NCBI GenBank assembly: GCA_023664945.1
Contig: JAMPER010000001.1
Coordinates: 519,552 to 583,551, forward strand
Source: Alistipes senegalensis
GTDB lineage: Bacteria > Pseudomonadota > Gammaproteobacteria > Burkholderiales > Burkholderiaceae_D
Length of the DNA stretch: 64,000 nucleotides
Reading direction: 5' to 3'
Part shown: piece by piece, positions 48,224 to 57,616 of the stretch
How positions within the stretch are numbered: the stretch's first letter is position 1
Layout of the letters: each line of letters begins with the position of its first letter
Position numbers and translations under genes: made by a program
Notes under the pieces: model-generated
What the model was told of the DNA's origin: nothing
What the model saw: the letters and a program-made list of their open reading frames with translations, nothing else
Database searches by the model: none

Positions 48224-51200
48224 TTATTTCCCTTTGCCGGGGGCAGGCAGGGGCGGGCGCGTTTCCTTTTTTACCCGATGCAGGTCGCCAAGCAGATCCA
48301 CATGGTATTTGGTGAGTGACAAGGCGGTTTTGATACCGATACCTTCTATAAAACCAGCTTTACCGATGCGCTGGTTGCGGTCATGTGTCCAGAGGTTGAT
48401 GGCTCCTGTATGTCTATTCATTCCAGCAAAATAGCCTTCAATGACTTCGTCTTTCTTGCGGACTTCCAGCCAGTCGTTGGGATAGAGGGTGAACAGGAAG
48501 GTGTAGCTTTCGTCTATTACATCCCATTCGTTTTCCGGTTTATTCGCAATAACCGCCCTATTGGGCAGTATTTTCCGGGCAATGTCGGCCACGTAAACCG
48601 GCACGGCAAAGAAGCGTTTGCCCTTGGTGAAGATATCCACACGCAGCATGTTGCCGTTGTTGGCAATGCCACCCCTGACGGGCAGGCCGCTTTTTTGTGT
48701 GGCCAGCACTTTGACGCTGCGGATTACCGGCGCTTTGCCTGCGGCATCCGGTTCGCCATCCGGCGTTTTGTAGAGCGGCCGGGCAAAGGCTTTGGCGGCA
48801 TCATACCCAAAGGCTTCCATGCGGGTAGTGATGGCGCTGAGAAGCATGGTGTCTCTTTCTGTGCCAACGATGTTTTCCAGGTCGTTTTTTTTCAGGGATG
48901 TCAGGGGTGTTTTGATGGCAGATTGGCCCTTTTTCAGCCATTTGCCGTCGCGGCCGATGGAGCGGATGGTTTCCTGATGCGCCGCACCCAGCCCCCGGCG
49001 GGTAGGCGCGCGGGAGACGCGGACAGGTTTGACGGCTTGCCATTCGGTTTCGGTATAGCCCGTGGGCGGCGTGCAGGCGGCCGGGTTGGGGGAAAGGCGG
49101 GCTTTCAGTTCGGCACGGAAATGCGGCCAGGGCATGGGGAATTTTTCATGAAGCTGTTGCCAGGCGGCCGGGTTGAGGATTTCGCCGGTTTCGGGATCGG
49201 CAAAGCCGTTTTTGACCTGTTTCAGTTCGTCTTTTCGGGCGTAATCGGCCATGCGCTTGACAAAGGCGCGGCTGCATGCGGCAACAACGGCGGCATCCTG
49301 CGCATGGTGCAGGTCGCCTTCTTCCCGTACTTTGGGCAGGCCCCAGCGTGCACGGAGCAGGGCTGTCAGCTGGCCGTTGACGGTAACACAGCGGTTTTGT
49401 TTGTCGCTGTCGTTATCCCATTGCAGATAGTTTTCCAGCATGTCCTTCAGCAGACGGGAGATATAGCGGGTGTCGTTCAGGTTACGATCCCGGAAGTGTT
49501 GGGAATCATCGTTGAAATCTTCTTTCAACAGGCGGGACTGCTTGGCTTTGCGGATTTTTTTGTTGCCGAGTACCCAGGCCTGAAAGCGCCGCCACCGTTC
49601 GGCACCGTTTTCACCGCTGATGAGGTATTCGTATGGCGTGCGGTTGCCTTTGTTGCGGTTTTCTGCTGTCAGCACCAGCACCTTGTTGTTTAAGCTGTCG
49701 TCAAAGCTGCGGGAGTAAGGCAGTGCATGGTCTATTTCGGCATAGCCGACTTCAAACAGGCGCTCGATATCAATGGGTTGTTGCGTATAGGCGCATTGCC
49801 CGTCCTGTTCGTGGTAAAGCCGTGCTTTTAAGAGGTCGCGGTTGTTCAGGGTGCGGCGGTGGGTTTCTTCATGCTGTTTTCGGAGGTGTTCTTTTTCTTT
49901 CTGGTAGTCTTTTTGCTGCCGTTCAATTTTCTGCCGCTCTTCAAAGGGGCGGGACAGATCCCGCGCCAGCTCAATGTGGACGGCTTTGGGCGGGCCATAT
50001 TGCCGCACGATGGCGTTAATCAGTTTGCGGCTTTGGTTGAGCGCGCGGTAAACCACCGGGTTGCGGATGAGGTTTTTGTCCGGTTTGGGCAGGCAACGTG
50101 TTTTTGCCTGTCCAACGGGCTGGCTGTGGTGGGCGTAACCGGCGGCTTTAACGGCTTCGTCATAGCGCATGCCTTTTTCCATGAAGGGGAGGATGTTTTG
50201 CAGCGCTTTTTGCGACAGGGCAATGAACTGGTCGAAGTTAAGCGAAAGTGCGGCTTCAATAACGTCTGTTTCCACGCCTTTTTCCTGAAGGTAATTTCTG
50301 GCTTCGGTATCGTCCTTAAAGCAGGTGGCGGCATAGGCCAGGTCTTCCAGGCGGGCGGGATTGAGCCTGTCGCGCTGCCAGGCTATTTCCATGTTGGCAT
50401 TGGCGTAGGCTTTTCGGATTTCATGAAAGGCTTTTGCCTCAAAGAATACGGCGGTTTCCGGGTCTTTTTCCTTGCCGGGCCTGCTGGCGTAGGAAAGGCC
50501 GTTGAAAGCAGCGTTGGCATCCAGCTCAAGCACTTTTTTTACTTGTTGCCAGGTCAGTTTGGCCTGGGTGAACGGCTTTTCCAGCAGGAGGCTGCGTTCT
50601 TCTTCTGTCAGGCTTCTTGTTTTGCCGTGTTCCGTGATGCGCAAGTTGTTGAGTTTTGTCAGCCAGATGAACCGCTGCGCCAGGTAACCGGCTTTGGGCG
50701 CACGTTTTTCCTGCGGTTCAAAGGTACAGGGGCCGACCATGTCCAGCAGGGCATTGCCGGAAAGCACCGGCCGCCGGTGCATGAGGAGGTGGCATACCGC
50801 TTCCTCAAATGCCTGCCCTGTATGCGGATTGCCCAGGCTGCGCTGGGCGGTGAACAGTTTTTGCAGTTCGGTTTCCAGGTCTTTTCGGGCAATAGTCCGT
50901 TTGTATTCGCCGCCCTTGTTGCGTTTGGCTGCTTTAAACAGCCCGTCCTTGAAATAGGCTTCGCCAACGGTGCGGTACTGCCGGATGCAGGGCTGGTTTT
51001 CCCGGATGCCGGAAAGCATTTTGCCCATCTGTTCATCGGTTTCATCGGATTTCCGGTTGGAAAGGAAGCCCCGATGTTTGACGAGGTGATACAGGACGCT
51101 GGCCCATTCTTTGGGGGAGAGTTTTTCATCCAGCCCGGCAGCGCGCAATTCCCAGGGGGAGCGCTCCGGGTTTTTGAAGGCATCAGGGGAGGCGTTCTCA

Positions 51201-51451
51201 ATCAGCCCTTCCCGTTTCATCAGGCGGCACAGGCGCAGCAGCCGCTGGGCGCGGCGTCGGATCCGGCGGCGTGTCAGGCGGGCTTCCCGCCGGATTTTAT
51301 TGAGGGATTCGCCTTCTTTTGCGGTTTCTGCCTTGTCAAAGGTGCGGACAAACAGCCCCAGGAAGCGGGTATCTGTCATCAATGCCGCGCCGACGGAGGC
51401 AATGCCGATATCCAGTCCCAGGGTGTAAGGTTGGTGTTCGTTCTTTTGCAT
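48224..51451 (-). CDS. cas9: CRISPR-associated endonuclease Cas9, type II-C
   Basis: 1075 residues, the compact size of Neisseria-type II-C enzymes. RuvC-I: LGLDIGIASVG with D14; arginine-rich bridge helix at about 54-80 (RREARLTRRRIRRRAQRLLR); REC lobe to about 460; RuvC-II: AVHIELARDLS with E494; HNH: EVGYAEIDHALPYSRSFDD with H575 and the asparagine of ENRNKG at 598; RuvC-III: LHHAQDAAVVAA with H716 and D719; the PAM-interacting part follows from about 830. All nuclease residues are present, so the enzyme should be active. It is the first gene of cas9-cas1-cas2, divergent from the tracrRNA. No csn2 or cas4 is present, as expected for II-C. Confidence 0.97.
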   Translation of the reverse strand: MQKNEHQPYTLGLDIGIASVGAALMTDTRFLGLFVRTFDKAETAKEGESLNKIRREARLTRRRIRRRAQRLLRLCRLMKREGLIENASPDAFKNPERSPWELRAAGLDEKLSPKEWASVLYHLVKHRGFLSNRKSDETDEQMGKMLSGIRENQPCIRQYRTVGEAYFKDGLFKAAKRNKGGEYKRTIARKDLETELQKLFTAQRSLGNPHTGQAFEEAVCHLLMHRRPVLSGNALLDMVGPCTFEPQEKRAPKAGYLAQRFIWLTKLNNLRITEHGKTRSLTEEERSLLLEKPFTQAKLTWQQVKKVLELDANAAFNGLSYASRPGKEKDPETAVFFEAKAFHEIRKAYANANMEIAWQRDRLNPARLEDLAYAATCFKDDTEARNYLQEKGVETDVIEAALSLNFDQFIALSQKALQNILPFMEKGMRYDEAVKAAGYAHHSQPVGQAKTRCLPKPDKNLIRNPVVYRALNQSRKLINAIVRQYGPPKAVHIELARDLSRPFEERQKIERQQKDYQKEKEHLRKQHEETHRRTLNNRDLLKARLYHEQDGQCAYTQQPIDIERLFEVGYAEIDHALPYSRSFDDSLNNKVLVLTAENRNKGNRTPYEYLISGENGAERWRRFQAWVLGNKKIRKAKQSRLLKEDFNDDSQHFRDRNLNDTRYISRLLKDMLENYLQWDNDSDKQNRCVTVNGQLTALLRARWGLPKVREEGDLHHAQDAAVVAACSRAFVKRMADYARKDELKQVKNGFADPETGEILNPAAWQQLHEKFPMPWPHFRAELKARLSPNPAACTPPTGYTETEWQAVKPVRVSRAPTRRGLGAAHQETIRSIGRDGKWLKKGQSAIKTPLTSLKKNDLENIVGTERDTMLLSAITTRMEAFGYDAAKAFARPLYKTPDGEPDAAGKAPVIRSVKVLATQKSGLPVRGGIANNGNMLRVDIFTKGKRFFAVPVYVADIARKILPNRAVIANKPENEWDVIDESYTFLFTLYPNDWLEVRKKDEVIEGYFAGMNRHTGAINLWTHDRNQRIGKAGFIEGIGIKTALSLTKYHVDLLGDLHRVKKETRPPLPAPGKGK

Positions 51452-51468
51452 GATGGCGCTTCCTGCGG

Positions 51469-51474
51469 TAAAAT
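51469..51474 (+). promoter_or_regulatory. Probable -10 box of the tracrRNA gene
   Basis: TAAAAT about seven bases before the anti-repeat, in the 29-bp gap between the cas9 start codon and tracrRNA. The -35 region is not clear. On the minus strand the TACAAT inside the anti-repeat may serve as the cas9 -10. Confidence 0.4.
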
Positions 51475-51480
51475 AAGGCT

Positions 51481-51580
51481 ATTGTAGTTTTCCGTGGTGA
51501 GAGACGTTACTACAATAAAGTCGTTGCAGTCATGCAACGGTACTGAATCCGCCCCCAACTTTGTTTGGGGGCTTCCCGTT
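51481..51580 (+). ncRNA. tracrRNA of the type II-C system
   Basis: 51481-51516 is an anti-repeat: it begins ATTGTAGTTTTCCGTGGTGA and pairs with the CRISPR repeat with a bulge near GACGTTAC. It is followed by AAAGTCGTTGCAGTCATGCAA, a small helix (GTTGCA/TGCAAC), then a strong hairpin GCCCCCAA/TTTGGGGGC (about 51549-51571). A further CCCG/CGGG hairpin with T-rich end follows. The layout anti-repeat, nexus-like helix, GC-rich hairpin matches Neisseria tracrRNA. It is transcribed away from cas9; the exact 3' end is an estimate. Confidence 0.88.
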
Positions 51581-51699
51581 TTTACGGGATTTCATTGGCT
51601 TCTTTTTCCCACCCTGACAAAAATCATACCGTGAAAACCGGATTTCACCTAGATAAGACGGTGCTGCCGGCAGGGGAATAACGGCGGCAGAGGGAAAAG

Positions 51700-51732
51700 T
51701 AAAAAGAAAAAGGGCTGTGCAAAGCACAGCCC
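51700..51732 (-). terminator. Terminator of tRNA-Lys(CTT)
   Basis: GGGCTGTGC (51712-51720) pairs with GCACAGCCC (51724-51732); the minus strand continues with TTTTTCTTTTTAC. Confidence 0.88.
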
Positions 51733-51740
51733 CTGGTGTC

Positions 51741-51816
51741 TGGTGGGTCGTGTAGGGATCGAACCTACGACCGACGGATTAAGAGTCCGCTGCTCTACCA
51801 GCTGAGCTAACGACCC
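51741..51816 (-). tRNA. tRNA-Lys (anticodon CTT)
   Basis: Full cloverleaf on the minus strand: acceptor GGGTCGT/ACGACCC, anticodon stem GCGGA/TCCGT with loop CTCTTAA (anticodon CTT), T-arm GGTTCGATCCC and encoded CCA. 76 nt. Confidence 0.95.
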
Positions 51817-51894
51817 GAAGGCAAGTATTATATGGGACGGGCGCGTTTTCTGTCAATGCAGGGCTGCCGGCAAGGGAATAGGAGCGGGAAAACC

Positions 51895-51927
51895 CAAAAA
51901 ACAAAGGGTTGCACAAGGCAACCCTTT
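51895..51927 (-). terminator. Terminator of tRNA-Lys(TTT)
   Basis: AAAGGGTTGC (51903-51912) pairs with GCAACCCTTT (51918-51927); on the minus strand GTTTTTTGGG follows. Confidence 0.88.
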
Positions 51928-51936
51928 GGTACATCC

Positions 51937-52012
51937 TGGTAGGCCGTGCAGGGCTCGAACCTGCGACCAACGGATTAAAAGTCCGCTGCTCTACCAGCTG
52001 AGCTAACGACCC
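51937..52012 (-). tRNA. tRNA-Lys (anticodon TTT)
   Basis: Cloverleaf nearly identical to its neighbour except for the loop CTTTTAA (anticodon TTT), the T-arm and a G-U-containing acceptor stem (GGGTCGT with ACGGCCT). CCA is encoded. The two genes are separated by a terminator, so they are separate units that arose by duplication. Confidence 0.95.
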
Positions 52013-52100
52013 GAAGAATTGCTATTATAATGAGGTGAAGTTGTTCCTGTCAATAAAGGGAAAGTTCGCTTTTTCCCTAAAGCGGTTTACCAGGCAGATT

Positions 52101-53135
52101 ATGATTGTTTTGGGTATAGAAACTTCGTGTGATGAAACCGGGATAGCGTTGTACGACACGGAGCGGGGGTTGCTCTCGCATGCGCTGTATTCGCAGATTG
52201 CACTGCATGCAGAATATGGGGGCGTAGTGCCCGAGCTGGCTTCGCGGGACCATATCCGCCGGATTCTGCCGCTGTTAAAGCAGGCGTTGGATACGGCAGG
52301 TGTGGGCAGGCAGGCGGTTGGCGCGATTGCCTATACCCAGGGGCCGGGGCTGGCCGGGGCGCTGCTTGTCGGCGCTTCTGTTGCGTGCAGTTTGGGCATG
52401 GCGCTGGATGTGCCGGTAGTGGGCGTTCACCATCTGGAGGGGCATTTGCTGTCGCCGCTTTTGACGGTAGATCCGCCGGCTTTTCCTTTTATCGCGCTGT
52501 TGGTTTCGGGCGGGCATACGCAGCTGATGCGTGTTGACGGGGTGGGCCGTTATACCTTGCTGGGTGAGACGCTGGATGACGCCGCAGGGGAGGCTTTCGA
52601 TAAATCGGCCAAGCTGCTGGGGCTTTCCTATCCTGGCGGGCCGGAAGTTTCCCGGCTGGCAGAATCGGGGGTATCCGGAAAATGCCGCCTGCCGCGCCCA
52701 ATGCGCCGTTCCGGGGATTTGAATTTCAGTTTTTCCGGGTTGAAAACGGCTGTTCTGACGGCGGTAAGGCAGGGTGGCGGGCAGCTGGAGGCGCAGGAAA
52801 AATGCGATATTGCGCGCGGGCTGGTGGATGCGGTTGTGGAGGTATTGTCGGAAAAATGCCTTTCAGCATTAACCATGACGGGACTTGACCAGCTGGTAAT
52901 TGCCGGAGGAGTGGGCGCTAACAAACAGCTGCGGGAAACGATGGGCAGGCTGGCACGGCGCAACCGCTTTAAGGTGTATTTCCCGGATATGGCGTTTTGC
53001 ACGGATAACGGCGCGATGATTGCTTTTGCCGGGGCCATGCGCCTCAAGGCAGATCCGGGCACGGCGAAGAGGGATTACGGGTTTACTGTGCGTCCCCGCT
53101 GGCCGCTGGAGGAGCTGGCACGTACTGGCGGATGA
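52101..53135 (+). CDS. tsaD: tRNA N6-adenosine threonylcarbamoyltransferase TsaD
   Basis: Start at ATG 52101 ([19 protein letters not shown]); the longer frame adds a spurious basic leader. 344 residues, ASKHA fold. The metal-binding [41 protein letters not shown] and [14 protein letters not shown] are all typical. It transfers the threonylcarbamoyl group to A37 of ANN-decoding tRNAs; its ATPase partner TsaE is at 11279-11764. Confidence 0.97.
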   Translation: MIVLGIETSCDETGIALYDTERGLLSHALYSQIALHAEYGGVVPELASRDHIRRILPLLKQALDTAGVGRQAVGAIAYTQGPGLAGALLVGASVACSLGMALDVPVVGVHHLEGHLLSPLLTVDPPAFPFIALLVSGGHTQLMRVDGVGRYTLLGETLDDAAGEAFDKSAKLLGLSYPGGPEVSRLAESGVSGKCRLPRPMRRSGDLNFSFSGLKTAVLTAVRQGGGQLEAQEKCDIARGLVDAVVEVLSEKCLSALTMTGLDQLVIAGGVGANKQLRETMGRLARRNRFKVYFPDMAFCTDNGAMIAFAGAMRLKADPGTAKRDYGFTVRPRWPLEELARTGG

Positions 53136-53137
53136 CG

Positions 53138-54349
53138 TTATGGCTGCGCAGCGGAGAGGCGCGCGACGTGGCGGGCTATCATCAGTTCTTCAAAGGTGGG
53201 GATGATATAGACGGATACCCGGCTTTGCGGTTTGCTGATGCAAAGTAACCCGGCCTGGTTGGCTTCTTCGTCAATTTCGACACCCAGCCAGCTGATCTGG
53301 TGGCAGATGGCTTCGCGTATTTCGGGAGAGCGTTCCCCGATACCGGCGGTAAAGACGAAGGTATCCAGCCCTTTGCAGGCAGCGGCCAGGGAGCCGGTTT
53401 CGCGCGCGACGCGGTAGGTGAACAGATCCAGCGCAGTTTTTGAGGCAGGGTTGCCGGTGGTGAGCAGGTCGCGCATGTCGGGACTGATGCCGGAGATGCC
53501 CAACAGGCCGGATTCGTTGTAAAGCAGGTTTTCCAGCTCGTCCACCCCCATTTTTTCTTCCCGCATGAGATACAGGATAACGCCGGGATCCAGGGTGCCG
53601 GAACGGGTTCCCATGACCAGCCCGTCCAGGGTGGAAAAGCCCATGGTGCTGGCGATGCTGCGGCCGTTTACCAGGCCGCACATGCTGGCGCCGCTGCCCA
53701 GGTGGGCAATGATGGCGCGGCCTGCCGCGTCTTCGGGGGCCATCTGGCTCAATTCGCCGATGACATATTCGAAGGAAAGGCCATGAAAACCGTAGCGCAC
53801 GATGCCTTTTTCTGTCAGGTGGCCGGGCAGGCCGTACAGGCGGGAGATGTAGGGGTTGGTCTGGTGAAAGGAGGTATCAAAGCAGACGACCTGGCAGAGA
53901 TCCGGGTAGCGTTCGGAGAGGGTGTCGATGACGTTTAGCACGCGGGGCTGGTGAAGCGGGGCCAGCGGGATGAGCCGCCGCAGGCGTTTGAGCACTTCCG
54001 GGGTGATGAGTGTGGGTTCGAGGAAATCGGGGCCGCCATGCACCATCCTGTGGCCCACGGCGTGGAGCCGGTTCGGGGCCAGGTGCGATTCAATCCATTC
54101 AACCAGAAATTCCAGCAGTTCGCTGCCGGAAAGGTTGCTTCCCCAGGTTTGCTGGCTGATGATTTTGCGGTTGCTGTCACGGGCAATGAAATAGGGGTCG
54201 TCGCTGCCGACGCCTTCTATGGCGCCGAAGGCCTGCCTTTCCAGCCGGGTATCTTCCATTTCCCTGAAAAGTGAAAACTTGTAGCTGGAGGAGCCGGCAT
54301 TGATGACGGCGAAATAACGGGGGGAAGGCGCAGACGGTGAATGGGGCAT
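53138..54349 (-). CDS. ackA: Acetate kinase
   Basis: 403 residues. AVINAGSSSYKFSLF (residues 14-28), HRMVHGGPDF, VVCFDTSFH, RYGFHGLSFEYV, HLGSGASMCGLVNGRSIASTMGFSTLDGLVMGTRSG and VFTAGIGERSPEIR are the family signatures. It converts acetyl phosphate and ADP to acetate and ATP. Together with AdhE it covers the fate of acetyl units in anaerobic growth. No pta gene is adjacent. It converges with tsaD, 2 bp apart. Confidence 0.96.
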   Translation of the reverse strand: MPHSPSAPSPRYFAVINAGSSSYKFSLFREMEDTRLERQAFGAIEGVGSDDPYFIARDSNRKIISQQTWGSNLSGSELLEFLVEWIESHLAPNRLHAVGHRMVHGGPDFLEPTLITPEVLKRLRRLIPLAPLHQPRVLNVIDTLSERYPDLCQVVCFDTSFHQTNPYISRLYGLPGHLTEKGIVRYGFHGLSFEYVIGELSQMAPEDAAGRAIIAHLGSGASMCGLVNGRSIASTMGFSTLDGLVMGTRSGTLDPGVILYLMREEKMGVDELENLLYNESGLLGISGISPDMRDLLTTGNPASKTALDLFTYRVARETGSLAAACKGLDTFVFTAGIGERSPEIREAICHQISWLGVEIDEEANQAGLLCISKPQSRVSVYIIPTFEELMIARHVARLSAAQP

Positions 54350-54611
54350 AACGGGTTTCCTTACGCTCGGTTTTTTCTTTCAGGCTGCTTTCCTGTCCGG
54401 CAAGTCCGGTGATGTTTCTCATTATGTCCTTTCCCGGCCTCGTCTGTAAACAGATGTATTGCCACCCGGTTTTTCCAGCGGCAGGATTAGCGGAGGCCTG
54501 GCAAAAAAGGTAGAATCGCCGGATTCGGTCGGCCTGTGATGATTTTTCCCAAAAGGAGCGAAAAATATCGGCCGGTTCCGGTTTTGATGAAAGAAGCGGG
54601 GGCAGGTGCAA

Positions 54612-55361
54612 ATGAATTTAGGCAGGCAGCATCCGGAAGCAGGCAAAACCGCCAGGCCGGTGTTTCCCGTGCAGGCTGTGCCGCCCAATACGCCGGATTA
54701 TTTGCACAGGGTGTACTGGTGGGCTTATGAGCATCCGCTGGCTGTCCGGTTTTGGGATCGCGGTTTTCTGATCAATCTGATTTTGCTGGGCAATTACAAC
54801 CGTCTTGTAGAGGCGGTGCTGGAGGAATTTCCCAATCCGGTAACCGGGACGATGCTCCAGGTTTCCAATGCCTACGGGCAGCTGGTGCCCCGCCTGCAAC
54901 AGCGGCTGGGGAAGGATGCCTGTTTTGACCTGGTGGATATTTTGCCGGTACAGCTTGAAAAAACACGGCGGAAACTGGCCTGGCCGGATGAACGGATCAG
55001 GATGTTTGCCTGCGATGCCACGGCGCTGCCCTGTGCGGATAACAGTTATGACCAGGTGCTGATGTTTTTTTTGCCGCATGAGCTGCCGGAACCCGAAAGG
55101 CGGAAGGCGCTTGCCGAGGCGCTGAGGGTGACACGGCCGGGCGGGAAGCTGGTGCTGGCGGAATTTCATTTGCCGCACCCGCTGCATCCGCTCAAGTGGT
55201 GGCAGCGCCTGGTTTTCGGGCTGTTTGAGCCTTTTGCCATGGATATGTGGCGTCATGAGCTGACGCATTATTTTCCCGATGATGTCTGTTACCAGGTTAT
55301 TGGCAAGACAACGTATTTCGGCGGCCTGTACCAGAAGCTGGTCGTGACGAAAGCGGCATGA
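54612..55361 (+). CDS. rquA: RquA-like methyltransferase-fold protein (rhodoquinone biosynthesis)
   Basis: Start at ATG 54612 (MNLGRQHPEAGKTARP); a GTG two codons upstream is an alternative. 249 residues with a class I SAM-binding fold. The features VPPNTPDYLHRVYWWAYEHPLAVRFWDRGFLINLILLGNYNRL, TMLQVSNAYGQLVPRL and VLMFFLPHELPEPERRKALAEALRVTRPGGKLV correspond to RquA, the enzyme that converts ubiquinone to rhodoquinone, as I recall it; the normal GxGxG motif is replaced by QVSNAYG, another RquA trait. UbiE-like methyltransferase is the alternative. Rhodoquinone lets fumarate serve as electron acceptor. The gene stands alone. Confidence 0.8.
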   Translation: MNLGRQHPEAGKTARPVFPVQAVPPNTPDYLHRVYWWAYEHPLAVRFWDRGFLINLILLGNYNRLVEAVLEEFPNPVTGTMLQVSNAYGQLVPRLQQRLGKDACFDLVDILPVQLEKTRRKLAWPDERIRMFACDATALPCADNSYDQVLMFFLPHELPEPERRKALAEALRVTRPGGKLVLAEFHLPHPLHPLKWWQRLVFGLFEPFAMDMWRHELTHYFPDDVCYQVIGKTTYFGGLYQKLVVTKAA

Positions 55362-55470
55362 TTTTCCCGGCAGCCGGGCGGTTTGAGCAGGGTTTGGCAG
55401 TGGCTATGGTTTTTGTGCGGATTCGGATATAATCTCAAAATTTTCCTTACCGCACTTTTTTGAGAAGATT

Positions 55471-55722
55471 ATGGTCGTTATTCGTTTAGCACGTGGGGGC
55501 GCAAAAAAACGCCCGTTTTACCGGATTATTGCAACCGATTCCCGCAACCGCCGCGATGGCCGTTTTATTGAACGCATCGGCACTTACAACCCTTTTTCCG
55601 CTGAGAATGAAAAGGGGCTGAATATTGCTACCGACCGGCTGGCCTATTGGCAGGGCGTTGGCGCCAAGCTGACACCGGCAGTTGAACGCCTGATTCGCGA
55701 AAACAGCAAGCAGGCAGCCTGA
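55471..55722 (+). CDS. rpsP: 30S ribosomal protein S16
   Basis: 83 residues: [41 protein letters not shown] is the S16 signature. First gene of the conserved rpsP-rimM-trmD-rplS operon. The end ENSKQAA is normal. Confidence 0.98.
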   Translation: MVVIRLARGGAKKRPFYRIIATDSRNRRDGRFIERIGTYNPFSAENEKGLNIATDRLAYWQGVGAKLTPAVERLIRENSKQAA

Positions 55723-55724
55723 GT

Positions 55725-56267
55725 TTGTCCGGCAAGGCAACAGCAGCGCCGGACGACCTGGTAGCCGTTGGCCGGATAGCCGGCGCTTACGGGGTGCAGG
55801 GCTGGGTGCGCATCCGGCCTTATTCGGACAGCGCCGAAGCTTTGTTGACAGCAAAGGAGTGGTGGCTGGCCAAGCCTGCATTTTGTGCTGTCAGGGCATC
55901 GCAGGCGCGGGCATACCGTGAAGAGGTGCTGGTCCGCCTTTCAACGATACGTTCCCGCGAGGAGGCGGAAGCGGCAAAGGGAACAGAGGTGCATGTTTCC
56001 CGCCGCCTTTTCCCGGAAACGGCCGAGGATGAATTCTACTGGGTTGACCTGATTGGCTTGCAGGTGATTAACCGGCAGGGCGAAGTGCTTGGCGTGGTGC
56101 ATGACCTGATGGATAACGGCGCGCACCAGCTGCTGAAGGTGGATGCCGGACCTGCGGAAAAAGCCGGGAAGCGCAAGGAGATGCTGATTCCTTTTGTCCG
56201 GCAATTTGTAGGCGAGGTGGATATTCAGGCCGGTAATATTGTTGTGGACTGGGAATCCGATTTTTAG
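55725..56267 (+). CDS. rimM: Ribosome maturation factor RimM
   Basis: 180 residues. The start appears to be TTG at 55725, two bases after the rpsP stop, since DDLVAVGRIAGAYGVQGWVRI must be included. The N-terminal RimM domain is followed by the PRC-barrel (EFYWVDLIGLQVINRQGEVLGVV ... MLIPFVRQFVGEVDIQAGNIVVDW). It assists maturation of the 30S head through contact with S19. Translation from a TTG codon close behind rpsP suggests coupling. Confidence 0.94.
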   Translation: MSGKATAAPDDLVAVGRIAGAYGVQGWVRIRPYSDSAEALLTAKEWWLAKPAFCAVRASQARAYREEVLVRLSTIRSREEAEAAKGTEVHVSRRLFPETAEDEFYWVDLIGLQVINRQGEVLGVVHDLMDNGAHQLLKVDAGPAEKAGKRKEMLIPFVRQFVGEVDIQAGNIVVDWESDF

Positions 56268-56291
56268 ACGGCGAGCCGGAAAGGAAGTGTG

Positions 56292-57035
56292 ATGCAGTTT
56301 GATGTGATCACCCTTTTTCCGGAGATGTTTGCCGCGTTGACAGCATGTGGTGTGACGCGCCGCGCTTTTGAGGAGAAACGTGCCCGGCTGGCATTGTGGA
56401 ACCCGCGGGATTTTACGGAAGACCGGCGCAGGACGGTGGATGACCGGCCTTATGGCGGCGGGCCCGGGATGGTGATGCTGGCCGAGCCGCTTGGCAAGGC
56501 CATAGAGGCAGCCAAGGCAGCCGGGGAGGCTGACGGGGCAGCGTCTTATGTGGTTTACCTTTCGCCGCAAGGCAGGCCGCTGACGCATGAGCGGGTGATG
56601 GCGTTAAAGGAAAAGCAGCGCCTGATCCTGTTGTGCGGCCGGTATGAGGCGGTTGACCAGCGGTTGATCAGCCGCTGTGTTGATGAAGAAATCAGCGTGG
56701 GGGATTTTGTGCTCTCCGGCGGCGAGATTCCGGCCATGGCGCTGATGGATGCGGTTATCAGGCAGCTGCCTGGCGTATTGCATGACGGTCTTTCAGCCGT
56801 GCAGGACAGCTTTGTTTCAGGTATACTCGACTGTCCGCATTATACGAGGCCGGCAGTGTATGAAGGCATGGCCGTACCGGCAGTATTGACCGGCGGCAAC
56901 CATGCCGCCATAGAAAAATGGCGGCGGGAACAGGCGCTGGCAGCCACCCGCCAAAAGCGGCCGGATTTGCTGGAAAAAGCCCGGGCGGCGGGGTTGCTTT
57001 CGGAAGCAGACGAGAGGTTTCTTGGCGGCCGGTAG
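56292..57035 (+). CDS. trmD: tRNA (guanine-N1)-methyltransferase TrmD
   Basis: ATG 56292 preceded by GGAAGTG; the codon before it is a GTG at 56289. 247 residues. [62 protein letters not shown] and [14 protein letters not shown] belong to the trefoil-knot SPOUT enzyme that makes m1G37 and prevents frameshifting. Confidence 0.97.
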   Translation: MQFDVITLFPEMFAALTACGVTRRAFEEKRARLALWNPRDFTEDRRRTVDDRPYGGGPGMVMLAEPLGKAIEAAKAAGEADGAASYVVYLSPQGRPLTHERVMALKEKQRLILLCGRYEAVDQRLISRCVDEEISVGDFVLSGGEIPAMALMDAVIRQLPGVLHDGLSAVQDSFVSGILDCPHYTRPAVYEGMAVPAVLTGGNHAAIEKWRREQALAATRQKRPDLLEKARAAGLLSEADERFLGGR

Positions 57036-57167
57036 ATGTTTTTTGTTTTGGGAGATGAACGCGAGTTCATTGTTTGCGATATATCCATCCTCTGTCAGGG
57101 ATGTTCCGGGATACTAGAAGAACAGCCCGGAGAAAACATGCGCTGATATGATGGCACAGGAGAAGAA

Positions 57168-57548
57168 ATGAATCTGATTGAACAGCTGGAAAAAGAAGAG
57201 ATTGCGCGTCTGGGCAAGGATATCCCGGATTTTGCACCGGGGGATACGGTTGTTGTGAATGTGAATGTGGTGGAAGGTAACCGCAAGCGTGCGCAGGCGT
57301 ATGAAGGGGTGGTGATTTCACGCCGTAACCGAGGGCTGAATTCCAATTTTATCGTGCGCAAGATTTCGTCCGGAGAAGGGGTGGAAAGGACGTTTCAGCT
57401 TTATTCGCCGCTGATTGCTTCTATTGAGGTCAAGCGCCGTGGCGACGTTCGCCGCGCCAAACTGTATTATCTGCGCGAACGCTCCGGCAAATCTGCCCGT
57501 ATCAAGGAAAAATTGCCCAGCCGGGTTGCCAAGCAGGCATCAGAATAA
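57168..57548 (+). CDS. rplS: 50S ribosomal protein L19
   Basis: 126 residues. [74 protein letters not shown] and [19 protein letters not shown] are the L19 pattern. About 130 bp separate it from trmD, and a terminator follows at 57569-57598. Confidence 0.98.
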   Translation: MNLIEQLEKEEIARLGKDIPDFAPGDTVVVNVNVVEGNRKRAQAYEGVVISRRNRGLNSNFIVRKISSGEGVERTFQLYSPLIASIEVKRRGDVRRAKLYYLRERSGKSARIKEKLPSRVAKQASE

Positions 57549-57568
57549 TCCGGTTCGGCAGCAGACAA

Positions 57569-57598
57569 AAAAGGGGCATCGCAAGGGGTGCCCCTTTT
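57569..57598 (+). terminator. Terminator of the rpsP-rplS operon
   Basis: AAAAGGGGCA (57569-57578) pairs with TGCCCCTTTT (57589-57598). Confidence 0.88.
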
Positions 57599-57616
57599 GC
57601 ATGTGAGGGAGGAAAC

